Origin: Bradyrhizobium iriomotense
Lineage (GTDB): Bacteria; Pseudomonadota; Alphaproteobacteria; Rhizobiales; Xanthobacteraceae
Reading direction: 5' to 3'
Length of the DNA stretch: 64,000 bases
Assembly (NCBI RefSeq): GCF_018129405.1
Contig: NZ_JAFCLP010000019.1
Coordinates: forward strand, 98,337 to 162,336
Shown here: positions 26,570 through 35,180 of the stretch, piece after piece
Layout of the letters: the number at the start of each line of letters is the position of its first letter
Position numbering within the stretch: position 1 is the first letter of the stretch
Made by a program: the position numbers and the translations under genes
The notes under the pieces: generated by a model
Databases searched by the model: none
Told to the model about the DNA's origin: nothing
Seen by the model: the letters and a program-made list of their open reading frames with translations, nothing else

Positions 26570-28312
26570 ATGGCCGAGACCTACCCAAGCCCCCGTTTTG
26601 GAGCGCCCCGTGAGCCGAAATCGCCCGTGAATCCGGGCAGCCGGCTCGTGTCCATGTTCGATATCGCAACGGCCAGCCACGCCCGCGCGGTCGCCTTTCT
26701 GCTGCTGTGCGCGCTGCTGCTGTTCTTGCCGGGCTTCTTCACCATCCCGCCCGTCGATCGCGACGAAGCGCGCTTCGCCCAGGCCACCAAGCAGATGGTC
26801 GAGAGCGGCGACTATGTCGACATCCGCTTCCAGGAGGACGTCCGCTACAAGAAGCCGGTCGGCATCTACTGGTTGCAATCGGCCGCGGTCGAAGCCGCAT
26901 CGGCGCTCAAGCTGCCGAAGGCCGAATTGCGGATCTGGGTCTACCGGCTGCCGTCGCTGATAGGCGCGATCGGCGCCGTGCTCATGACCTATTGGGCGGC
27001 GCTTGCTTTCGTCACGCGGCGCGCTGCCGTGCTCGCGGCGCTCCTGATGTGCGCCTCGGTGCTGCTCGGCGTCGAGGCGCGGCTCGCCAAGACCGATGCG
27101 ATGCTGCTGTTTTGCGTCACCGCCGCGATGGGCGCGATGGCGCGGGCTTACCTGTCCTGGCAGCGCGCCGAGGACGAGACGCGTCCGCCCTGGAGCTGGC
27201 CCGCGATCTTCTGGACCGCGCTCGCCGTCGGCATCCTGATCAAGGGCCCGCTGATCCTGATGTTCGCCGGCCTCACCATCGTTGCGCTCGCGATCCTGGA
27301 CCGCGATGCCTCCTGGCTGTGGAAGCTGCGCCCGCTCTGGGGCCTGATGTGGATGCTGGTGCTGGTGCTGCCCTGGTTCGTCGCGATCTTCTGGCGCGCG
27401 GGCGAGACCTTCTTCGCCGATTCCGTCGGCGGCGACATGCTGAGCAAGTTAGGGGCGCAGGAATCCCATGGCGCGCCGCCCGGCATGTACCTGGCGCTGT
27501 TCTGGATCACGTTCTGGCCGGGCGCGCCGCTGGCGGCGATGGCGGCGCCTGCGGTGTGGCGGGCGCGGCGCGAGCCCGGCGCACAATTCCTGCTGGCCTG
27601 GCTGATCCCGTCCTGGATCGTATTCGAGGCCGTGCTGACCAAGCTGCCGCATTACGTGCTGCCGCTGTATCCGGCGATCGCGATCCTCACCGTCGGCGCG
27701 CTGGAGCGGCGCGTGCTGTCGCGGTCCTGGCTGATGCGCGGCTCGGCCTGGTGGTTCGCGATCCCCGCGGCAGCCTCGATCATCGCGGTGGTCGGCGCGG
27801 TCATGCTGACCCGGCAGCCGGCCTTCGTGGCCTGGCCGTTCATCGCGGCCTCGCTGATCTTCGGCCTGTTCGCCTGGTGGCTGTTCGACACCAATCGCGC
27901 CGAGCGCTCGGTGCTGAACGCGCTGGTCGCGGCGCTGATGCTGGCGGTCGTGGTCTGGGGCATCGTGCTGCCGTCGCTGACCCCGCTGTTTCCGAGCATC
28001 GAGATCGCGCGGGCGCTTCGCAACGTCACCTGCGTCGGGCCGAAGGCGGCCGCCGCCGGCTATCACGAGCCGAGCCTGGTGTTCCTGACCGGCACGCAGA
28101 CGCTGCTCACCGACGGCTCGGGCGCGGCGGATTTCCTGCGGCAGGGCAGCTGCCGCTTCGCGCTGATCGAGCAGCGTTCCGAGCGCAGCTTCGTACAACG
28201 CGCCGAGGCGATCGGGCTGCGCTACAAGGTCGGCGCGCGCATCGACGGCTACAATTTCTCGCAAGGGCGCGCGATCTCGATCTCGATCTTCCGTTCGGAA
28301 GGCACCGAATAG
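26570..28312 (+). CDS. Glycosyltransferase family 39 (ArnT-like) polyprenyl-linked sugar transferase
   Basis: 580 residues, about 12 membrane helices. The N-terminal periplasmic loop has PPVDRDEARFAQATKQM, with the Asp-Glu pair typical of ArnT/PMT (GT-C) enzymes, then RYKKPVGIYWLQSAAV and RLAKTDAMLLF. GT-C enzymes move a sugar from an undecaprenyl- or dodecaprenyl-phosphate carrier to lipid A or protein. The stop is one base before the PAP2 gene and a polyprenyl-phosphate glycosyl synthase (29226) follows, so a lipid-A decoration pathway is likely. In Bradyrhizobium lipid A carries mannose or galacturonic acid; which sugar is used here is inference. Confidence 0.88.
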   Translation: MAETYPSPRFGAPREPKSPVNPGSRLVSMFDIATASHARAVAFLLLCALLLFLPGFFTIPPVDRDEARFAQATKQMVESGDYVDIRFQEDVRYKKPVGIYWLQSAAVEAASALKLPKAELRIWVYRLPSLIGAIGAVLMTYWAALAFVTRRAAVLAALLMCASVLLGVEARLAKTDAMLLFCVTAAMGAMARAYLSWQRAEDETRPPWSWPAIFWTALAVGILIKGPLILMFAGLTIVALAILDRDASWLWKLRPLWGLMWMLVLVLPWFVAIFWRAGETFFADSVGGDMLSKLGAQESHGAPPGMYLALFWITFWPGAPLAAMAAPAVWRARREPGAQFLLAWLIPSWIVFEAVLTKLPHYVLPLYPAIAILTVGALERRVLSRSWLMRGSAWWFAIPAAASIIAVVGAVMLTRQPAFVAWPFIAASLIFGLFAWWLFDTNRAERSVLNALVAALMLAVVVWGIVLPSLTPLFPSIEIARALRNVTCVGPKAAAAGYHEPSLVFLTGTQTLLTDGSGAADFLRQGSCRFALIEQRSERSFVQRAEAIGLRYKVGARIDGYNFSQGRAISISIFRSEGTE

Positions 28313-28313
28313 G

Positions 28314-29159
28314 ATGTCGGCCCCGACCCATATCGCGCCGCGGGCGGGCTATCCCGCGCAGTTGCTCACGGTGTCGGGGCGTGCGCTGGCGCAGCTCGTG
28401 CGCTCGCCGTCGCATTCGCGTCGCGCCGAGGCCGCACGAAAGCTGGCACGGCACTCGCTGTGGCTCAGCATGGCGGGTGCGGCCCTGGTCATCGCGCTGA
28501 TGCTGGCGTTCGACGGGACCGAGATCCAGCTGATGCCGGCGCGCGGCACGCCAAGCCTGTGGCCGATCCGCATCCTCACCGATTTCGGCAAGGACGAGTA
28601 CGTGCTCTCGATATTGGGAGTTGTGTTGATTGTCGTGGCGCTCGTCGCGGCGGGACTTCACGGCACAAGCCGCGCGCTGCTGCTTGGCCTCGGCACGCGG
28701 CTTCAGTTCCTGTTTCTGTCCGTTGCCGTCTCCGCGTTCGTCGGCGAGATCCTGAAATACCTCATCGGCCGGGGGCGTCCGTTCGTCGGCGGCAAGGCCG
28801 ATCCCTTCAACTTCATCCCGTTCGAGGGGTCGGGAGCCTATGCCAGCCTGCCGTCAGGTCATGCGATCGCGGCGTTCGCGCTGGCGTTTGCGGTCTCCGC
28901 ACTCTGGCCGCGGCTGCGCGTGTTCATGTTCACTTACGCAATCGTGATCCTGCTGACACGGCTCGTGCTGCTCGCGCATCACCCCAGCGACGTCATCGCC
29001 GGAGCTCTGGTCGGCTTGGTCGGAGCCATGGCGGTCCGCTATTGGTTTGCAGCACGCCGGCTCGCCTTTGCCATCCGTGCCGACGGCACCATCGTGCCAC
29101 TTCCGGGGCCGGTCACAGGGCGCCTCAAAAGGGTTGCCCGCGGGGCATCCGCCCCATAA
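28314..29159 (+). CDS. PAP2-family membrane phosphatase (LpxE/LpxF-like)
   Basis: 281 residues, six predicted membrane helices after a basic N-terminus. All three PAP2 motifs are present: KYLIGRGRP, PSGH (in YASLPSGHAIAAF), and RLVLLAHHPSDVIAGA with the catalytic histidine. Family members remove phosphate from lipid A, undecaprenyl diphosphate or phosphatidyl lipids at the outer face of the inner membrane. Placed between a GT39 gene and a polyprenyl-sugar synthase, removal of a lipid-A phosphate before glycosylation is the best guess. Undecaprenyl-diphosphate phosphatase is the main alternative. Confidence 0.88.
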   Translation: MSAPTHIAPRAGYPAQLLTVSGRALAQLVRSPSHSRRAEAARKLARHSLWLSMAGAALVIALMLAFDGTEIQLMPARGTPSLWPIRILTDFGKDEYVLSILGVVLIVVALVAAGLHGTSRALLLGLGTRLQFLFLSVAVSAFVGEILKYLIGRGRPFVGGKADPFNFIPFEGSGAYASLPSGHAIAAFALAFAVSALWPRLRVFMFTYAIVILLTRLVLLAHHPSDVIAGALVGLVGAMAVRYWFAARRLAFAIRADGTIVPLPGPVTGRLKRVARGASAP

Positions 29160-29225
29160 AAGCGGCTGCCTGCCGGGGCCGCCGGTTCCCTGAGGGGCAG
29201 GCCAATTCCAACCACGAGCCTCGAT

Positions 29226-29963
29226 TTGTCGACGTCCCAGCCTTCGGTTTCCATCGTCGTTCCCGTGCGCAACGAAGCCGACAACATCGCGCCCCTGATC
29301 GAGGAGATCACTTCGGCGCTCGACGGCCGCTGGGATTACGAGATCATCTACGTCAATGACGGCTCGACCGACACGACCGGCGAGCGGCTCAAGGCCATCA
29401 TGGCGCAACGGAGCAATCTGCGTCAGATCCGCCATGCCAGATCAGGCGGCCAGTCGGCCGCGGTGCGCAGCGGGGTGCGCGCCGCGCGCGGCGTGATCGT
29501 GGCAACCCTCGACGGTGACGGACAGAACAATCCGGCCTTCCTGCCGGACCTGATCGCTGCGGTGGAAAAAGGGGCGGGCCGGGTCGGCCTCGCCGCGGGC
29601 CAGCGCGTCGGACGCAAGGACACCGGCTTCAAGAAATTCCAGTCGCGCGTGGCCAACAAGGTCCGCAACGCCATCCTGAAGGACGGCACGCGCGACACCG
29701 GCTGCGGGCTGAAGGCGTTCCGCCGCGAGGTGTTCCTGATGATGCCCTATTTCGATGGGCTACATCGCTTTCTGCCGGCGCTGGTCCGCCGCGAGGGCTA
29801 CGACATCGCCTATGTCGACGTGATCGACCGGCCGCGCCGTTCCGGCGTGTCCAACTATGGTTTCTTCGACCGGCTCTGGATCGGCATTATGGATCTCGTC
29901 GGCGTGTGGTGGCTGATCCGCCGCAAGAAGCCGACACCAGATGTGACTGAGGTGAACGCATGA
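29226..29963 (+). CDS. Polyprenyl-phosphate glycosyl synthase, glycosyltransferase family 2
   Basis: 245 residues with a GT-A fold: VSIVVPVRNEADNI at the start, VNDGSTDTT, GGQSAAVRSGV, and the DGDGQN metal motif (about 98-103), then DTGCGLKAFRR and FLPALVRREGY typical of dolichol-phosphate-mannose/ArnC-type synthases. There is no large membrane domain, only a short amphipathic/hydrophobic tail. The only start fitting the family N-terminus is TTG at 29226. It would load a sugar onto polyprenyl phosphate for the GT39 enzyme. Its stop overlaps the next gene in an ATGA. Confidence 0.9.
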   Translation: MSTSQPSVSIVVPVRNEADNIAPLIEEITSALDGRWDYEIIYVNDGSTDTTGERLKAIMAQRSNLRQIRHARSGGQSAAVRSGVRAARGVIVATLDGDGQNNPAFLPDLIAAVEKGAGRVGLAAGQRVGRKDTGFKKFQSRVANKVRNAILKDGTRDTGCGLKAFRREVFLMMPYFDGLHRFLPALVRREGYDIAYVDVIDRPRRSGVSNYGFFDRLWIGIMDLVGVWWLIRRKKPTPDVTEVNA

Positions 29964-30298
29964 TCATTCAATACGGTCAGGCGCTGAGCAACTATCTCTA
30001 CGACGTCTTCGTCGCCAAGTTCGACTTCTGGCTGGCGTTCGGCCTGGTCGCACAGCTGTTCTTCACTGCGCGCTTTCTCCTGCAGTGGATCGCGAGCGAG
30101 CGCGCCGGCAACAGCGTGGTGCCGATGGCGTTCTGGTTCTGCTCGATCGGGGGCGGGATGATGACGCTGGTGTACGGCGTCGTGAAGCGCGAGCCGGTCA
30201 TCATCCTCGGGCAGGGGCTGGCGACCATCATCTATGTTCGCAACATCATGCTGATCTGGAAGAACCGCGGCAGCGCGTCGAAGACGCTGGATCGCTGA
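29960..30298 (+). CDS. LAB_N (lipid A biosynthesis N-terminal domain) membrane protein
   Basis: 112 residues, three membrane helices. FDFWLAFGLVAQLFFTARFLLQWIASERAGNSVVP and FWFCSIGGGMMTLVYGV (in part) match the LAB_N domain found alone or fused to lipid-A enzymes. Such small proteins accompany polyprenyl-phosphate sugar synthases and may help flip or present the lipid-linked sugar, similar in role to ArnE/F; this is inference. Translationally coupled to the GT2 gene by ATGA. Confidence 0.85.
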   Translation: MIIQYGQALSNYLYDVFVAKFDFWLAFGLVAQLFFTARFLLQWIASERAGNSVVPMAFWFCSIGGGMMTLVYGVVKREPVIILGQGLATIIYVRNIMLIWKNRGSASKTLDR

Positions 30299-30341
30299 CC
30301 AGGGGCCGAGGGCGGCAAGGCATCCGGATGGTCCAATCGGC

Positions 30342-30770
30342 ATGCGCAAGTCACCGATAGTTCTGTTCGTATCGGTTGTTCTGGTCGGCCTGGTCCTGCT
30401 CGGGCTCGGCATTTTCGAGCTCGGCGCTACCATCGCTTTTCTCGCGAGAGCCGAGCAGACGGAGGCGCGTTTCGCCGGCGCCGTCGCGCGCAGCGGCGGA
30501 AATCATGGCGGGACGTTTCTCTATCCGACTTTTCAATTCACGACGCGCGACGGCCGCGCGATGACGTTCACGTCCTCGTCGGGGTCGACGAGCCAGCCCT
30601 ATGCGGACGGCGAGCGCGTCAGGATCGCCTACGATCCCGGACGCCCTGAGGATGCGCGGCCGCTGTCGTTCCTGACGCTTTGGATTGCTCCGATCCTGCT
30701 CTGCGGCGCCGGCCTGCTTCTGTCGGGAGGCGCTGTTCTCGTTCGCGCAGCCTTAGCGCGGCAGCACTGA
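30342..30770 (+). CDS. DUF3592 domain membrane protein
   Basis: 142 residues with hydrophobic segments at about 7-35 and 110-135 and an exposed domain between. The exposed part (FLYPTFQFTTRDGRAMTFTSSSGST, then YADGERVRIAYDPGRPEDAR) is the DUF3592 pattern. The function of the family is unknown. It follows the lipid-decoration genes by 43 nt and its last 18 nt overlap the end of the convergent Na/Pi cotransporter gene. Confidence 0.82.
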   Translation: MRKSPIVLFVSVVLVGLVLLGLGIFELGATIAFLARAEQTEARFAGAVARSGGNHGGTFLYPTFQFTTRDGRAMTFTSSSGSTSQPYADGERVRIAYDPGRPEDARPLSFLTLWIAPILLCGAGLLLSGGAVLVRAALARQH

Positions 30771-32444
30771 TGCTGCGCCTGAGGCGGGCAGGGTGGCCGT
30801 CTCGGCCTCATGCCTGCGATAGGGCTCGCCGGCCGCATCGAGCACGGGATAGGCGACCGAGCAGATATGCGAGTGGATGCGACGCAGATCGCGCAGCACG
30901 TCGAGATGCAGCGAGGTGGTCTCGATGGTCTCGGGCCGGCCCTCGCGCAGGCGGTCGAGATGGCGCTCGACGGCGGCGAGCTCGGTGTTCTTCAGCGTGG
31001 TCTTCTCCACCAGCAGCTTGCGGGCTTCGTTGGCATCGCCCGACATGAACACGCCGAAGGCGATCCGCAGCGATTCCATCGTGCGCTTGTGAAAGGCGGC
31101 GAGCTCCTCGGCGCCCTCGGCCGAGAACTGGAAGCGGCGCTTGATCTTCTTGGTCGCAAGCTCGCTCAGGCTCTTGTCGATGATGTCGCCGATATGCTCG
31201 AGGTTGATGGCGAAGGAGACGATCTCCATCGCGCGCCGTCCTTCGCTCTCGTCGAGGCTGCCGCGCATGAGCTTGGTCACGTAGAGCTTGATGGCCTCGT
31301 CCAGACCGTCGACGGCATTGTCCATCTTCGAGACCTGATCGACCAGCGCGCGGTCGCCCGTCATCATCGCGGTCATCACCTTGCGCAGCATGATCTCGAC
31401 GAGGTCGCCCATGCGCAGCACCTCGCGGGCGGCGTCGGCCAGCGCCAGTGACGGCGTCTCCAGCGCGCTCTCGTCGAGATAGCGCGGCCGTGCCGGGTCG
31501 GTCTCCTGCACGCGATCGGGCAGCAGCCGCGTCAACAGGCGCGACATGGTGTCGAGCAGGCCGATGAAGATGACGGCGGTGCCGAGGTTGAAGGCGATGT
31601 GGAAGGCAGCCGTCATCTTCGCGAGATCCGGCTGCCAGGCATGCATGTGGGCGGCGATCACGTTCAGGAACGGCAGGACGAGCGCGATCCCGACCACGCG
31701 GTTGACGAGATTGCCGACCGGCAGGCGGTAGCTCGCGGGATCGTCGCGCCTGGCACCTTCGAACACGGGATTGATGGCGCTGCCGAGATTGGCGCCCAGC
31801 ACCAGCGACAGCGCCGCCTCGGGCGAGATAAACTGCGAATAGGCCAGCGACATGATCAAGAGCACGCTGGCGACGCTCGAATGCACCGCCCAGGTGACGA
31901 GCGCGGCGATGACGATGCAGAGTACGGGATCGCCCGTGATCGCCGACATCACAACGCGCATGCCGGGTGCGTTCTCCGCCGGCGCCATCGTGTCGAGCAG
32001 GATGTGCAGCGACAGCAGCATCAGGCCGAGGCCGATGCAGACACGGCCGATGTCCTTGATCCGGGAGCGCGGTCCGGAGCGGAAGGCGACGAGGCCGAGC
32101 ACGAACAGCACGGGCGCGACAGCGGCGATGTTGAACGACAGCACCTGCACGATCAGCGTCGTGCCGACATTGGCCCCCAACATGATGGCGAGCGCGGCGG
32201 CAAGGCTGACGAGGCCCTCAGCTGCGAACGAAGAGGTGATCAGGGCGGTCGCCGTGCTGCTCTGGAGCAGCGCAGTGAGCGAGAGCCCGGCGGCGAACGC
32301 GCTGATGCGGTTGCCCAGCGCCTTGCCGAGCAGCCGCCGCAGGTCGGGACCGAACGCGCGCAGGATTCCGCTGTGGACCATGTGCAGTCCCCACAGCAAC
32401 AGCGCAACGCCGCCCATCAGATCGAGCAGAACCAACGTACCCAT
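30753..32444 (-). CDS. Na+/phosphate cotransporter family protein with PhoU-like domain
   Basis: 563 residues. Two inverted Na/Pi repeats show the QSST signature (TALLQSSTATALITSSFAA) and GANVGTTLIVQVLS, and in the second half HSSVASVLLIMSLAY and LGANLGSAINPV. The C-terminal 200 residues are soluble and helical (DLVEIMLRKVMTAM, NLEHIGDIIDKSLSEL), as in PhoU. Such proteins (YjbB/NptA-like) mainly export or balance phosphate. No other pho gene is near. It overlaps the DUF3592 gene at its 3' end. Confidence 0.9.
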   Translation of the reverse strand: MGTLVLLDLMGGVALLLWGLHMVHSGILRAFGPDLRRLLGKALGNRISAFAAGLSLTALLQSSTATALITSSFAAEGLVSLAAALAIMLGANVGTTLIVQVLSFNIAAVAPVLFVLGLVAFRSGPRSRIKDIGRVCIGLGLMLLSLHILLDTMAPAENAPGMRVVMSAITGDPVLCIVIAALVTWAVHSSVASVLLIMSLAYSQFISPEAALSLVLGANLGSAINPVFEGARRDDPASYRLPVGNLVNRVVGIALVLPFLNVIAAHMHAWQPDLAKMTAAFHIAFNLGTAVIFIGLLDTMSRLLTRLLPDRVQETDPARPRYLDESALETPSLALADAAREVLRMGDLVEIMLRKVMTAMMTGDRALVDQVSKMDNAVDGLDEAIKLYVTKLMRGSLDESEGRRAMEIVSFAINLEHIGDIIDKSLSELATKKIKRRFQFSAEGAEELAAFHKRTMESLRIAFGVFMSGDANEARKLLVEKTTLKNTELAAVERHLDRLREGRPETIETTSLHLDVLRDLRRIHSHICSVAYPVLDAAGEPYRRHEAETATLPASGAASVLPR

Positions 32445-32576
32445 GCTCCGTGTCCGGATTGGAGTCGATTGGTGAGGCTAGCGCCAAACGTCCGCGGATC
32501 AACCCTTTGTTGGCGCGTCGGCGTTAACGTTTGCCTCGGTTGCCCGTTCCCGCGGCGCGATGCCTTGTGAGCAGGC

Positions 32577-33761
32577 TCACATTGCTGCCTTGAGGGCAGC
32601 GAAGCCGCGATCGAGATCGGCCTTGAGGTCGTCGGTGCTCTCGAGTCCGATGTGGAGTCGCAGAGTCGGGCCGCCCGGCGCCCACTTGGTCGCGGTGCGA
32701 TAGGCGTCGCAATCGAACGGAATCACGAGGCTCTCGAAGCCGCCCCACGAGAAACCCATGCCGAACAGCTTGAGCGTATTGAGCATGGTGTCGACGGCCT
32801 TCTGCGGCGCCGGCTTCAGCACGATGCTGAAGAGACCGGAGGCGCCGGTGAAGTCGCGCTTCCAGATCGCGTGGCCGGGATCGGTTTCGAGCGCGGGATG
32901 CAGCACGCGCGCAACCTCGGGACGGGCAGCCAGCCAGCGCGCCATGTCGAGCCCGGAGCGGTGATGCTGCGCCAGCCGCACCGACAGCGTGCGCAGGCCG
33001 CGCAAAGCCAGGAAGACGTCATCGGGGCCGGCGCATACGCCGAGCAGGCGGATGCCTTCTGAAATCTGCGGCCAGGCCTTGGCGTTGGCCGAGATGGTGC
33101 CGAACATGATGTCGGAATGGCCGCCGATATATTTGGTGGCGGCCTGCATGCTGATGTCGACGCCCTGTTCGAGCGAGCGGTGATAGAGCGGGGTGGCCCA
33201 GGTGTTGTCGTCGATCACGAGCGCGCCGCGCCCATGCGCAACTTCGGCAATGGCGCGGATGTCGGGCATCTCGAAGGATTGCGAGCCCGGCGCCTCCACC
33301 AGCACGGCGCGGGTGTTGGGCTTGAACAGTCCGTCGATGCCGGCGCCAATCAGCGGATCGAAATAGGTGGTCTCGACCCCATAGCGGGTCAGCATGCCGT
33401 TGCAGAAATTGCGCGAGGGCCGATAGACGTTGTCGACAACCAGAATATGGTCGCCGGCCTTCAGCACCGAGAGCAGGGTGGTGGAGATCGCCGACAGCCC
33501 CGACGGCACGATGCCGACGCCGGCGCATTGCGGCCCCTCCAGCGCCATCAGCGTGTCCTGGAACGCCCTGGTCGTCGGGGTGCCGTGGCGGCCATAGGTG
33601 AACTCGCCGCGATGGGCATGGAGGTCCTCGGCGGTCGGATAGAGCACGGTCGAGCCGTGGAACACCGGCGGATTGACAAACCCCTTCTGCGCCTTGGTGT
33701 CGCGGCCGGAGGTGACCAGCCGGGTCTCGGCCTGTTGCTGGGAGGGGTGCGAGGAATCCAT
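32577..33761 (-). CDS. metC: Cystathionine beta-lyase (Cys/Met metabolism PLP enzyme)
   Basis: A 394-residue fold-type I PLP enzyme. YGRHGTPTTRAFQDTLMALEG, GIVPSGLSAIST, LVIDDNTWATPLYHRSLE and the PLP-lysine motif MQAATKYIGGHSD (Lys210) are all intact. Length and the WGGFESL segment near the C-terminus fit bacterial MetC. It cleaves cystathionine to homocysteine, pyruvate and ammonia for methionine synthesis, or desulfurates cysteine. Cystathionine gamma-synthase is less likely because of the WGGFES segment. A sigma70-like promoter is proposed at 33835-33864. Confidence 0.9.
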   Translation of the reverse strand: MDSSHPSQQQAETRLVTSGRDTKAQKGFVNPPVFHGSTVLYPTAEDLHAHRGEFTYGRHGTPTTRAFQDTLMALEGPQCAGVGIVPSGLSAISTTLLSVLKAGDHILVVDNVYRPSRNFCNGMLTRYGVETTYFDPLIGAGIDGLFKPNTRAVLVEAPGSQSFEMPDIRAIAEVAHGRGALVIDDNTWATPLYHRSLEQGVDISMQAATKYIGGHSDIMFGTISANAKAWPQISEGIRLLGVCAGPDDVFLALRGLRTLSVRLAQHHRSGLDMARWLAARPEVARVLHPALETDPGHAIWKRDFTGASGLFSIVLKPAPQKAVDTMLNTLKLFGMGFSWGGFESLVIPFDCDAYRTATKWAPGGPTLRLHIGLESTDDLKADLDRGFAALKAAM

Positions 33762-34142
33762 GCGTCTGCTTTCAAAACCGCGTTTCCGCCGGGGCGCTTT
33801 GCACCAAACGGGCCGGCCGAAAGGCCGCTGTCGTTAATAACAGAACACAGAAGAGTCCCGTCAACCCCTTGACCCGGCTCGCCAGTCGTTCTGTGATGCG
33901 CAGGTGCTATTCAGTCGCCGCATGTTGAGGGGCCTGCCGCGACCTTCGATCCATCGTCTGACCGGACCTTGCGCCACGGCCATAACGGCGGGCGCCTGCG
34001 GCGGGGATTAAGGTATGGCCTCCCGAGATCGGCGAGTGTTCGGCAAGGTTTCCCAGCATGACTCTTGCAAGGCTCCCCCTGGCAGAGACGATCCTGAGAC
34101 AACATTCCTGACCTTGAGACGACTTTGAAAGGCCTTCAGCCC
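33762..34142. other. Divergent intergenic region between metC and aapJ
   Basis: 381 bp with no convincing gene. The left part carries the metC promoter candidate. The right part is the leader of the aap operon, with AAAGG (34128-34132) as ribosome binding site. I compared the metC leader with the SAM-II riboswitch pattern and found no match. Confidence 0.5.
33835..33864 (-). promoter_or_regulatory. Candidate sigma70-type promoter of metC
   Basis: On the minus strand TTGACG (33864-33859) and TTATTA (33840-33835) are separated by 18 bp. They lie about 75 bp upstream of the metC start, in the only A/T-rich patch of the intergenic region. Based on consensus likeness only. Confidence 0.4.
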
Positions 34143-35159
34143 ATGAAACGCGTAACCTTGGCTCTCACTCTCGCTCTCGCCGCTGGCCTCTCTGCCCAAG
34201 CCGCCGACGCGCAAACGCTCAAGACCGTCAAGGACCGGGGCACACTGTCCTGCGGCGTCAGCCAGGGCCTGCCGGGCTTCTCCTCGCCCGACGACAAGGG
34301 CAACTGGACGGGGATCGACGTCGACCTCTGCCGCGCGATCGCGGCCGCCATCTTCAACGATCCGACCAAGATCAAGTTCGTGCCGCTGTCCGCCAAGGAT
34401 CGCTTCACGGCGTTGCAATCGGGCGAAGTCGACGTGCTCTCGCGTAACACGACATGGACCATCTCGCGCGACACCTCGCTCGGCGCCAATTTCACCGGCG
34501 TCACCTATTATGACGGGCAGGGCTTCATGGTGAAGAAGTCGCTCAAGGTGAATTCGGCGCTCGAACTCAACAGCGCCTCGGTTTGCGTCCAGACCGGCAC
34601 CACCACCGAGCAGAATCTCGCCGACTACTTCAAGGCCAACAACATGAAGTACGAGGTGATCGCGTTCGCCACCAACGACGAAACGGTCAAGGCCTATGAA
34701 GCTGGCCGCTGTGACGTCTTCACCACCGACCAGTCGGGCCTCTACGCCAACCGCCTCAAGCTCGCCAATCCCAACGACCACATGGTGCTTCCCGAGATCA
34801 TCTCGAAGGAGCCGCTCGGGCCGATGGTGCGCCACGGCGATGACCAGTGGTTCGACATCGTGAAATGGACGCTGTTCGCGCTCGTCACTGCAGAAGAGCT
34901 CGGCATCACCTCCAAGAATGTCGACGAGAAGGCCAAGCTGGAAAATCCGGAGCTGAAGCGCGTGCTCGGCAGCGACGGCAATTTCGGCGAGCAGCTCGGA
35001 CTGACCAAGGACTGGGTGGTGCGGATCGTGAAGGCTACCGGCAATTACGGCGAGGTGTTCGACCGCAACGTCGGCGCCGGCTCGCCGCTCGCCATCAATC
35101 GCGGCCTCAACAATCTCTGGAACAAGGGCGGTCTTCAGTACGCGCCGCCGATCCGCTGA
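34143..35159 (+). CDS. aapJ: General L-amino acid ABC transporter, periplasmic binding protein
   Basis: 338 residues from the ATG at 34143 (AAAGG ten bases upstream; the TTG at 34125 is less likely). Signal peptide ends at AQA-ADA-QT. The SBP_bac_3 fold is clear: LKTVKDRGTLSCGVSQGLPGF (in part), GIDVDLCRAIAAAIF, and KDRFTALQSGEVDVLSRNTTWT with the conserved ligand residues. The long C-terminus typical of AapJ/YhdW (NYGEVFDRNVGAGSPL) is present. First gene of aapJQMP; in rhizobia this system imports many L-amino acids and matters for amino-acid exchange in bacteroids. Confidence 0.93.
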   Translation: MKRVTLALTLALAAGLSAQAADAQTLKTVKDRGTLSCGVSQGLPGFSSPDDKGNWTGIDVDLCRAIAAAIFNDPTKIKFVPLSAKDRFTALQSGEVDVLSRNTTWTISRDTSLGANFTGVTYYDGQGFMVKKSLKVNSALELNSASVCVQTGTTTEQNLADYFKANNMKYEVIAFATNDETVKAYEAGRCDVFTTDQSGLYANRLKLANPNDHMVLPEIISKEPLGPMVRHGDDQWFDIVKWTLFALVTAEELGITSKNVDEKAKLENPELKRVLGSDGNFGEQLGLTKDWVVRIVKATGNYGEVFDRNVGAGSPLAINRGLNNLWNKGGLQYAPPIR

Positions 35160-35180
35160 TCTGCACGATCCGCGGCTGCG

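Noticed and set aside
33762-33900. Possible SAM-II riboswitch in the metC leader
   Set aside because: The conserved GCTTGC...TTAAA...CGCTAAA pattern is absent; only a promoter-like pair was found.
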